From NCBI GenBank assembly GCA_029565415.1, contig JAKQOH010000196.1, forward strand, positions 1 to 63,468: 63,468 nucleotides of DNA. The letters run 5' to 3'. Positions 36,037 to 45,237 of the stretch are shown here, in pieces. The number at the start of each line of letters is the position of its first letter. The first letter of the stretch is position 1. Below the pieces are notes generated by a model, which was given only the letters and a program-made list of their open reading frames with translations, searched no databases and was not told the origin of the DNA. The position numbers and the translations under genes are program-made. This DNA comes from Candidatus Rifleibacteriota bacterium (lineage in GTDB: Bacteria > Riflebacteria > Ozemobacteria > Ozemobacterales > Ozemobacteraceae).

Positions 36037-36482
36037 GACTCCATCCTCCCGAGGTTGGCATATTTTTGCTTGATCGCGGCGCACAGGGCGGGCAGATCCA
36101 CCATCTCTCTGCGGCCCTTCTTTCGGAGGGCGTCGATCGAGGGTTTGTGGGCGCCGAACAGGAGCCCCTCGTGCTTCGTGACAAAGGCCTGGTCGGTGGC
36201 GAGCTCCTCCGGCGTGATGACACCGGGGATTCCCTGGCCGCTCTGGCTCTCGACGAACGACTCGGCGGCCGTGACGAACACGATGAGATCATCGAGGAAC
36301 CCGATGTTCGGCACGTTGTCGGGCACGAGATCCTGTTCTTCGGCGAGATACAGGAAGGTGCCGATCAGCACTTCGCGCCGGTCCTGCGGGAGATGCGAGA
36401 ATTTGGCGTATCTCAAAAACCTGTTGATATATTTGACAAGAATTTCTTCGACCTGGGTCTGAAGGGTTGGTTTCGAACTCAC
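36033..36482 (-). CDS. DUF1232 (YkvA-like) protein
   Basis: 149 aa. The central segment LIGTFLYLAEEQDLVPDNV followed by PNIGFLDDLIVF fits the DUF1232/YkvA pattern (Y-L-x-x-P-x-D-L-I-P-D-x-I-P-x-x-G-x-x-D-D), though the first Pro is replaced by Glu. No clear TM segment. Role unknown. The AT-rich patch 36405-36450 encodes VEEILVKYINRFLRY. Four-base overlap with the next gene. Confidence 0.75.
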   Translation of the reverse strand: MSSKPTLQTQVEEILVKYINRFLRYAKFSHLPQDRREVLIGTFLYLAEEQDLVPDNVPNIGFLDDLIVFVTAAESFVESQSGQGIPGVITPEELATDQAFVTKHEGLLFGAHKPSIDALRKKGRREMVDLPALCAAIKQKYANLGRMES

Positions 36483-36529
36483 GATCCGGATCCTCCGTTT
36501 CTCTCGTGCGAGTCGGTTCTGGGCGAAAA

Positions 36530-37099
36530 TCAGGGTTTGTCCGCTGCCGTGGGGGCAAGGCGGGCATACTGGAGTCTGAGACTCATCAACTGGGCGTCGA
36601 TATCCTGTTCGACGCCCGGCATGCCCCAGCGGCCGCGCATCTGCTCTGCCGTCGCGGTCAGAAGATCGATCGCGATCTGGGTCTGATCGAGGTCGCGTTC
36701 GCGGCGGCCCGTTTCGGGATTGGGGATCATCCCCATCGTGACGAACGCTTTCTGCAGCAGGATCTCCATCATGAAGCCGGCGGTCTCGACGACGTGCATA
36801 GAGACGAGCGAGGGACCGCGCATGCCGCCGCGGGCGGGGCGGGGCTGGCCGGCACCGCGCGGGGGGGGCTCCGGGGACGCGGCATCGTCGGATATCTCCT
36901 CGTCGGAGAGTTCGCTGGCGTCGGATGAATTCATGACCGGAGCTGCAGGTCGGGGTGGGGCGGGCGGCGCGGAGGCGGGTCGGGCCGGGGTCGGCTGCTT
37001 CGCCGCGGGCGCAGCGGGCTGGGGCGCCGGCTTCTCCTCGGTGTCTTCCAGGTATGCGGCGCGACGGTCCGCGATCTTGATGACGGATGAATCGTCCAT
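36530..37099 (-). CDS. DUF1844 protein with Pro/Ala-rich N-terminus
   Basis: 189 aa from ATG 37099, six bases after GAGGAGG. The first 110 residues are disordered, Pro/Ala-rich, then acidic. The C-terminal 75 residues are a DUF1844 domain: FMMEILLQKAFVTMGMIPNP, then DLDQTQIAIDLLTATAEQM. DUF1844 is a widespread helical domain of unknown function. The gene lies divergent from the AAA+ gene and shares a 154-bp promoter region. Confidence 0.8.
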   Translation of the reverse strand: MDDSSVIKIADRRAAYLEDTEEKPAPQPAAPAAKQPTPARPASAPPAPPRPAAPVMNSSDASELSDEEISDDAASPEPPPRGAGQPRPARGGMRGPSLVSMHVVETAGFMMEILLQKAFVTMGMIPNPETGRRERDLDQTQIAIDLLTATAEQMRGRWGMPGVEQDIDAQLMSLRLQYARLAPTAADKP

Positions 37100-37190
37100 G
37101 CTGAGCCTCCTCGGTGGGGCAACGGGAACACGTGATGAGAACGCCCCGAGTCTACCACAGGGGATGGGATCCCCACAACCGCGGATCCTT

Positions 37191-37219
37191 TTGACATCGC
37201 CAGCCCGGGGCGCTAAAAT
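37191..37219 (+). promoter_or_regulatory. sigma70-type promoter of the AAA+/DUF1257 operon
   Basis: TTGACA (37191-37196) and TAAAAT (37214-37219), 17-bp spacer. Expected start near 37226, leaving a leader of about 28 bases before the ATG at 37254. Confidence 0.7.
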
Positions 37220-37253
37220 CCGTTTTGCCCCATCATGGGTGACAGGAGATACG

Positions 37254-38951
37254 ATGACGGACATCCCACAGATCCAGAAGCCGCAGACATTCCGGCCGCG
37301 CCCTGCCGCTCCCGCCGCACCAGCCGCTTCCGCCGTGCCGGCGACGCCGGCCACGGCCCCTTCACAGCCCAAGCCCGATGCGGACGTGTCCGGGACATCC
37401 GTGTATCGTGAACTCGACGTGCTGATCCGGGCGAAGTATCCGATCATCTATCTGGTCACGCACGAAGAGGAGCGGGTCGAGGATCTGCTGATCCGGCTGG
37501 CGCGGTCGCAGAATAAGGCCTGCTACAGCTGGTCCAGCACGCGCGGCCTGCTTCCCACCGGCACCGACCTCCAGTCCCGGAAAAAGGTTTCGGAAATGAC
37601 CCGGGATCCGATGTCGGCCCTCGATGCCGTCATGGAGAACCTCGAAAACGCCTTTTTCATCTTCAAGGATTTTCACAGCTTTCTCGAAAACGACACGGTG
37701 ATCCGGCGCCGGGTGCGGGAACTCGCCTCGTTCCTGCGTGACAGTCCGCGAACCCTGTTCTTCGTTTCGCCGACCCTGTATGTGCCGTGCGAACTGGAAA
37801 AAGAGATCACGGTCATCGAGTTCGGCTACCCGACGGCCGGCGAGCTGAATCAGAAGCTCGACGAGATGATCGCCCTCGTGAAGGAAAACCCGCGCGTACG
37901 GATCGATCTGGGCCCCGAGGATCGGGAGAAGCTGATCAAGGCCTGTTCCGGCCTCACCCTGCGCGAGGTCGAGAACGTGCTGTCGAAGACGCTGATCTCG
38001 CGTCTCAAGCTCGACAGCGGCGATCTGAGCGCGATCCTTCAGGAGAAAGAGCAGATCATCCGCAAGAGCGGCATTCTCGAATACTACTCGGCCACCACCG
38101 AGTTCGGGAATGTCGGCGGGCTGGAGAATCTCAAATCCTGGCTGCAGAAGCGTTCCGAGGCGTTCACCGAGCGCGCGCGGGCGTTCGGCTGCACCCCGCC
38201 CAAGGGCATCCTGCTGCTCGGCGTCCAGGGCTGCGGCAAGTCGCTCGTCGCCAAGGCCGTCAGCAGCCTCTGGAACGTCCCCCTGCTGCGTCTCGACATG
38301 GGCCGGATCTTTTCGGGCCTCGTCGGTTCCAGCGAGGAGAACGTGCGGCGCGCGATCCGGACGGCCGAGTCGGTGGCCCCCGCGATCCTCTGGATCGACG
38401 AGATCGAGAAGGCCTTTTCGGGCGTCCAGTCGTCGGGTTCGACCGACAGCGGCGTGACGAGCCGGGTGTTCGGCACCTTCATCACCTGGCTGCAGGAGAA
38501 GACCTCGCCCGTCTTCGTCATCGCCACCTCGAACCGGATCCGGGATCTGCCCCCCGAACTGTTCCGCAAGGGCCGGTTCGACGACATCTTCTTCGTCGAT
38601 CTGCCCCAGGCCGAGGAGCGCGAGGCGATCTTCGGCATCCATCTCCGCAAGAAGAAGCGCGATCCGGGCGCCTTCGATCTGAAGCTGCTCGCACGCAAGA
38701 CCGACGGCTTCTCGGGCTCGGAGATCGAAGAGGCAATATCATCTGCTATATATGAAGCGTTCCACCAGGGCCGCGAGCTCGATACCGAGTGCATCGCCGC
38801 GGCCATTTCCGAAACGTATCCGTTGTCTCGGACGATGCGGGAGGAGATCGACGAACTGCGTCGCTGGGCGACGGAACGCGCGCGGCCGGCCTCGACGAGC
38901 CGGACAGGCACGACGGCGGCCGGGACGCACCGGGCGCTGGAAATCGGCTGA
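37254..38951 (+). CDS. Ycf46-like AAA+ ATPase
   Basis: 565 aa from ATG 37254 (CAGGAG five bases upstream). After a Pro/Ala-rich start, residues about 45-280 form the degenerate N-terminal domain typical of Ycf46 proteins (ELDVLIRAKYPIIYLVTHEEERV). The active AAA+ module follows: Walker A LLGVQGCGKS, Walker B ILWIDEIEKAF, sensor 1 FVIATSNRI and an arginine-finger region ELFRKGRFD. In plants and cyanobacteria Ycf46 has a CO2-uptake-related role, but its mechanism is unknown. The DUF1257 and DUF2997 genes downstream are its recurrent neighbours in several phyla. The AT-rich patch 38730-38760 encodes AISSAIYE. Confidence 0.88.
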   Translation: MTDIPQIQKPQTFRPRPAAPAAPAASAVPATPATAPSQPKPDADVSGTSVYRELDVLIRAKYPIIYLVTHEEERVEDLLIRLARSQNKACYSWSSTRGLLPTGTDLQSRKKVSEMTRDPMSALDAVMENLENAFFIFKDFHSFLENDTVIRRRVRELASFLRDSPRTLFFVSPTLYVPCELEKEITVIEFGYPTAGELNQKLDEMIALVKENPRVRIDLGPEDREKLIKACSGLTLREVENVLSKTLISRLKLDSGDLSAILQEKEQIIRKSGILEYYSATTEFGNVGGLENLKSWLQKRSEAFTERARAFGCTPPKGILLLGVQGCGKSLVAKAVSSLWNVPLLRLDMGRIFSGLVGSSEENVRRAIRTAESVAPAILWIDEIEKAFSGVQSSGSTDSGVTSRVFGTFITWLQEKTSPVFVIATSNRIRDLPPELFRKGRFDDIFFVDLPQAEEREAIFGIHLRKKKRDPGAFDLKLLARKTDGFSGSEIEEAISSAIYEAFHQGRELDTECIAAAISETYPLSRTMREEIDELRRWATERARPASTSRTGTTAAGTHRALEIG

Positions 38952-38963
38952 GGGAGGGTCATC

Positions 38964-39431
38964 ATGTCGGCAGTGGTTCTGATGGTTCCGGCCATGGCGA
39001 GCGGACCGGTGTTTGCGGCCGCCGTCGCGGTCGCCGGGGCGGCGATCGGATTGAAAACGGTCGCAGCCCTGATGGACAGGACGGGGAACGCGGTGACGAC
39101 GCAGAACGCGGCGGGGGTCGACGTCCAGGTGCCGAACGCCCACGCGCTGGCCGCATCGGTGGACGAGGGCGACATCCTGCCCCTCGAAGGCAACGGCTTC
39201 CGGGTCACCTTTTCGAAGGACGGCCGCGGCAACTGCTCGATGCGCGTCGAGGGCCAGGGCAAGACCGACGCCGAGCTCGAAGCCCTCGGACGCGAGCTGA
39301 TCAACCGCGCGGCCCAGCAGTATGCCTACCAGAAACTGAGTGCCGAGCTGAAGAAAAAGGGCTACAACCTCGTCCAGGAAAAGGTCGAGGAGGACAAGAC
39401 GATCCGCCTGACGGTGCGGCGCTGGAAGTGA
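38964..39431 (+). CDS. DUF1257 (Ycf35-like) protein
   Basis: 155 aa. A hydrophobic N-terminus (GPVFAAAVAVAGAAIGL) and then a DUF1257-like body that ends with LINRAAQQYAYQKLSAELKKKGYN and LVQEKVEEDKTIRLTVRRW, the usual C-terminal pattern. The N-terminal hydrophobic stretch is not usual for Ycf35 and may anchor it to the membrane. 12 bp after the AAA+ gene, so co-expressed. Confidence 0.75.
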   Translation: MSAVVLMVPAMASGPVFAAAVAVAGAAIGLKTVAALMDRTGNAVTTQNAAGVDVQVPNAHALAASVDEGDILPLEGNGFRVTFSKDGRGNCSMRVEGQGKTDAELEALGRELINRAAQQYAYQKLSAELKKKGYNLVQEKVEEDKTIRLTVRRWK

Positions 39432-39453
39432 TGAACACGAGGAGCCCGCACGC

Positions 39454-40281
39454 GTGAGCCGATTCAAATGGCTCGAATTCGACAAGCCGAATGCCGTGCC
39501 GCCCACGGCGGGTCCTGCCACGCCGGGAGCCGATGCCGATGCCGTGGCGGGCGTCGACATGACGGATGCGCGCCAGGTGCTGAAGCTGGCCGACGACGCC
39601 TACCGGCTGCTCGAGTATGAGAAGGCGCTGCGGCTGTATTCCAAAAGTTTGAATATCGATCCGAATATCGAAGAGGCATGGGCGGGCCAGCTTCGATGTC
39701 TGCTCGATCTCCACGAGAATCCCGAGGCGCTCACCTGGGCGGTGAAGGCGCAGAAGCTCTTTCCCAAGAATCCCGACATCCAGTCGGCACGCGCACTTGC
39801 CCTTGCGCGGCAGGGCAAACTGACGGACGCGATCGCCTTTTCCGACGGGGCGATGCGGTACGACCGTCACGGCTGGTTCACCTGGGTGGCGCGCGGAGAG
39901 ATCCTCGCCCTGGCTGGCTCGGGAAATGCCGAATTCTGCATGGTGAAAGCCATGGAAGGAATCCGGGGCGCGGACTGGCTGATCACCCTGAAGATCGGCC
40001 AGGCCTACGCCGCGGCCGGTCTGACCGAAAAGGCGCTTCCGTTGTACCGGAAAGTCCTCGCGGTGCAGGCCGACCTCGCCGAGGTGTGGTACGAGCTTGC
40101 CCGGCTCCAGCTCGAACTCGCCAGTGTCGCCGATGCGCGCGACTCGATCGGGCGGGCGCTGCGGCTGAGGCCCGACAACCGGGTGTATCTCGAGTTCCAG
40201 GGCAAGGCCCTGCGGGTCGGTCCGGCGGATCAGGTGTTGATCTGGCTGAAGAATTTCACGAAGAGGTGGTTCGGTAGATGA
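39454..40281 (+). CDS. TPR-repeat protein in the AAA+/DUF1257/DUF2997 module
   Basis: 275 aa with a GTG start nine bases after GAGGAG. About five TPR units (AYRLLEYEKALRLYSKSLNI, IEEAWAGQLRCLLDLHENPEAL, VWYELARLQLELASVADARD). No signal peptide. Sits between DUF1257 and DUF2997 and overlaps the latter by 4 bp, so it is probably the scaffold of this module. An AT-rich patch lies at 39640-39675. Confidence 0.85.
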   Translation: MSRFKWLEFDKPNAVPPTAGPATPGADADAVAGVDMTDARQVLKLADDAYRLLEYEKALRLYSKSLNIDPNIEEAWAGQLRCLLDLHENPEALTWAVKAQKLFPKNPDIQSARALALARQGKLTDAIAFSDGAMRYDRHGWFTWVARGEILALAGSGNAEFCMVKAMEGIRGADWLITLKIGQAYAAAGLTEKALPLYRKVLAVQADLAEVWYELARLQLELASVADARDSIGRALRLRPDNRVYLEFQGKALRVGPADQVLIWLKNFTKRWFGR

Positions 40282-40478
40282 CGAAAAAGGAAGAGATCAC
40301 GGTCACGATCCGTCCCGATGGACAGGTGGAGCTCCACCTCGAAGGGTTCGGCAAGGCGTGCGACGACGTGGCAAAAGAGCTTCAGCAGCTTCTGAACGCC
40401 CGGGTCGAGAAAAAACAATTCACTTCGGAATATTATTCGGCCCCCGTCAAGAATCAGGCGACGACACGGAACCGCTGA
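40278..40478 (+). CDS. DUF2997 protein
   Basis: 66 aa. EEITVTIRPDGQVELHLEGF, then GKACDDVAKELQQLL, is the DUF2997 pattern (two strands then a helix). It is regularly found with DUF1257 and the AAA+ ATPase; function unknown. ATG overlaps the TPR stop. An AT-rich codon patch lies near its 3' end (40415-40445). Confidence 0.82.
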   Translation: MTKKEEITVTIRPDGQVELHLEGFGKACDDVAKELQQLLNARVEKKQFTSEYYSAPVKNQATTRNR

Positions 40479-40577
40479 TGCGGGGAAACTGGCGGATGAC
40501 CCCGCCGGCGTGATACCATACTTCCCCCCGACGGCCGTCGGCCCCGGGAAATACAACCGGACTGCCTGGAGAACGCC

Positions 40578-41636
40578 ATGATCGGACAGACCTCGATGCA
40601 CGGCCTGCTGCGAATCTGCCTCGAACGAGGGGCCTCGGATCTGCACCTGTCCGTCGGGCTGCCCCCGGCCGCGCGCGTGCACGGCGAGATCGTCACGCTG
40701 CCGTTCGACAATCTCGACCCCGAGTCATGCAAGGCACTCGTGCTCTCGATCCTGAACGACGAGCAGGTCGAGAAGTTCGATCAGGAGTGGGAACTCGACT
40801 TTTCCATCGATGTCACGGGCATCGGTCGCTGCCGCGTCAACGTGTTCCGCGAACGGGGATTCATCGAGGCCTCGCTGCGTATCGTCACCCCGCAGATCAA
40901 GACGCTCGAGGAGCTCGGCCTGTCCGAGACGGCCGTCGAGCTGACCCGCCGGCCCAACGGGATGCTGCTGGTCACCGGCCCCACCGGCGTCGGCAAGACC
41001 ACCACGTTCAACTCGATCCTCGACCAGATCAACCGCGAGCGGCGGTGCCGCATCATCACGATCGAGGATCCCATCGAGTATATTCATCGCCATAAAAAGT
41101 CGATCGTCCTCCAGCGCGAGGTGCACAGCGACACGAAATCCTTCGCGACCGCCCTGCGCCACATCCTCCGGCAGGACCCCGACATCATCGGGATCGGGGA
41201 GATGCGCGATCTCGAGACGATCTCGACGGCGATCACCGCTGCGGAAACCGGCCACCTCGTCGTGGCGACGCTGCACACCAGCGACGCCCAGCAGACGATC
41301 GACCGCATCGTCGACGTGTTTCCCCCGTTCCAGCACGAGCAGATCCGCGTCCAGCTCGCCAATTCCCTCCAGGGAATCATCTCCCAGCAACTGCTCCCGA
41401 CCATCGACAAGACCGGCCGGGTTCTCGCCTACGAACTGCTGGTCGCCACGCCGGCCGTCCGGAGGCTCATCCGGGAGAACAAGATCCCCCAGATCGACAC
41501 GTTCATCCAGACCGGCAGCGAGTTCGGCATGATCTCGATGGACCGCAGCCTCAAGGCCCTGTACCAGCAGGGTCGCATCGCATACGACGTCGCCCTGTCG
41601 AAAGTGAAGAACCCCGCGGCGTTCAAGGAGCTCTGA
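40578..41636 (+). CDS. pilT: PilT-type twitching motility ATPase
   Basis: 352 aa. Hexameric ATPase that retracts type IV pili. Walker A GPTGVGKTT, Asp box and IIGIGEMRD (Walker B), His box HTSDAQQTIDRI, and the PilT-specific AVRRLIRENKIPQI near the C-terminus. No pilus structural gene is in the window. 99 bp separate it from DUF2997; that gap contains a palindrome (ccgacggccgtcgg) and no clear promoter. Confidence 0.93.
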   Translation: MIGQTSMHGLLRICLERGASDLHLSVGLPPAARVHGEIVTLPFDNLDPESCKALVLSILNDEQVEKFDQEWELDFSIDVTGIGRCRVNVFRERGFIEASLRIVTPQIKTLEELGLSETAVELTRRPNGMLLVTGPTGVGKTTTFNSILDQINRERRCRIITIEDPIEYIHRHKKSIVLQREVHSDTKSFATALRHILRQDPDIIGIGEMRDLETISTAITAAETGHLVVATLHTSDAQQTIDRIVDVFPPFQHEQIRVQLANSLQGIISQQLLPTIDKTGRVLAYELLVATPAVRRLIRENKIPQIDTFIQTGSEFGMISMDRSLKALYQQGRIAYDVALSKVKNPAAFKEL

Positions 41637-41640
41637 TTCG

Positions 41641-42587
41641 ATGCCCAGACCGGCCTTTCCCCTCCAGGACCAGCTTCGCGGCTTTTCCCGCGCCCTCTTC
41701 TCCACCTGGCTGTACCATCGCCGGTTCAACATCCTGTTCGATGCCGGCGAGGGGATCGCGACGGCGCTGCTCAACCGTGTCTTCGGGATCCGCAAGATCT
41801 TCCTTTCGCACGGCCATGCCGACCATATCGCGGGTCTGATCAACCTCGTCAATATTCGCAATCTCGGGGCGGGCGACCAGACCGCGACCCTCGAGATCCA
41901 TTATCCGAAAAACAATATGCTGATCGATATCGTTCGTCAGTATCTTGCCCAGACCCAGCACGAGCTCTCGTTCGATCTCGTCTGGAAGCCGATCGACGCC
42001 GACGAGCGGATCGATTTCGAGGAGGGCCGCGGAAAGACCTTCATCCGCACCTTCCGCACCCAGCACTCGCACAAGCAGCTCAGCCTGGGCTTCAACATCG
42101 TCGAGATGCGTCGCCGGCTGCGCCCCGAATACGAGGGTCTGCCCCAGAACGAGATCAATGCCGCGATCCTCCGGCTTGGCAAAGAGGCGGTCGCCGAGAA
42201 TGTCGAGCAGATCATCTTCACCTACGGCGGCGATTCCCGACCGATCAACCCAGATCTGGTGCGCAACAGCCTGTTTCTGTGCCACGAAAGCACCTATCTG
42301 CGGATCGACGACGACGAACGGAATTTCCAGCAGCACTCGGTTCTTGACGACGTCCTGCGCACCGCGAAGGATGCCGGGGTTGCTACGCTGCTGCTGTTCC
42401 ACGTGTCCCTGCGGTACACCCATGAAGAGATCCGGGAAACCGTTGCCGATGCCGTCCGGAGGATCGAGCCGGGCTGCCGGGTCCTGATCCTGCACGGCGA
42501 CCGGTTCATCGACCCGCTCGAGCCGGGAAACGGCCGTCGCGCTGCACGGAAAGCCAGCGATGCAGAGGAAGATGAGGAGTCCGAATC

Positions 42588-42591
<4 letters not shown>
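41641..42591 (+). CDS. RNase Z-like metallo-beta-lactamase protein
   Basis: 316 aa. Metal-binding HxHxDH as SHGHADHIAGL, then HSHKQLSLGFNIVE and a distal FLCHESTYLR and FHVSLRYT giving the further His ligands, the layout of RNase Z/ElaC-like enzymes that trim tRNA 3' ends. The first motif is SHGHADH rather than the usual THxHGDH and the N-terminus is short, so a role other than tRNA processing is possible. Acidic tail. Its stop overlaps the NtrC-like start. Confidence 0.8.
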
Positions 42592-44109
<1,518 letters not shown>

Positions 44110-44120
<11 letters not shown>

Positions 44121-45237
44121 TCCCCGTCTGGGCTTCCTCTGCGGGATCGGTTGGGAACAGCCCCTGATCGACGAGCTTCTCTCCGCGGCCCCGGCCTGCG
44201 AGGCATCGACCGTCGCCCCCGGCCTCGTCACCGCCCGGCCGCTTCCGGCGCTTCTGCGCACCGATACGATCTTCGCCCGGAATCGCCTTCCCGAGATCGT
44301 GTGCATCCGCGCCGATGGGGCCAGAGAGCTGGCGCAGGGAGCAGGCGAGGCGGCCGACGCTCTGCTCGACACCCTTCCGCATCCCTGGACCGCCCAGTTC
44401 TCCACACCCGACCTCTGGACCTGCGACTCCGACACGTATGCCGGCCTCCATGCCCGTGCCGGCCTCGTCGCGGAGCTGTTCGAGGAGCGGATGCGCCGGT
44501 TCCGGAAGCGGGCGTTCGAGCGGTTTCGGCCGTGGCAGGATATCGCGGAGAACGGGCAGGGCATCGTCGTGACCGGGGTGCTCACGCGCCGAGACGAGCT
44601 CTGGGTCAGCGTCGCCCGTGTCATGCGGGATGCCGCCGGCCTGCTCTTCCCGGCCCCCTGGCCCGGTCCGGATTCCCTGCTGGAACGCGACCCCATGGCT
44701 CCCTGCCGGTCGTATTACAAGCTCGAGGAAGCCTGGCTGGAGGCGGGGACCGAGCCCGGCCCGGGCCAGACCTTCGTCGACATCGGCGCGGCCCCGGGAG
44801 GCTGGACCTGGTCTGCGCTCAAGCGGGGTGCGAAGGTCGTGGCTGTCGATGCGGCCGACCTCGAATCCCGCATCGCCGCCCATCCGAACTGCGACCACCG
44901 GCGCGACAACGGGTACGAGTTCCTGCCCGACCGGCCCGTCGACTGGCTGCTGTGCGACATGATCGTCCGGCCCCTGGCCACCCTGGGCCTCGTCGAGCGC
45001 TGGCTCGAGGCGGGTCAGTGCCGGGGCTTCGTCGTCAATCTCAAGTTCCGGGGAAAGGAGCCGGCCTCGATTCTCGCCGCGGTGCGAAGTCTTGCCGACC
45101 GGTTCCACCTCGATGGCCTGCGCATCCGGCACCTGTTCCACGACCGGAACGAGATCACGCTGATCAGTCCTCCGCCGGGTCGCGCAGCTCGACCAGCTCG
45201 TACAACGAAAAAGCGCGGCTCTTCCCGTCGGGCGTGA
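44110..45237 (+). CDS. rlmM: RlmM-like 23S rRNA 2'-O-methyltransferase
   Basis: 375 aa from ATG 44110, overlapping the NtrC-like stop. N-terminal THUMP-like part, then an FtsJ-fold domain: VDIGAAPGGWTWSALKRGA (SAM), WLLCDMIVRP (catalytic Asp) and FVVNLKFRGKEP (catalytic Lys), matching RlmM, which methylates C2498 in E. coli. The last 74 bp overlap the 3' end of the convergent cyclase gene on the other strand. Confidence 0.82.
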
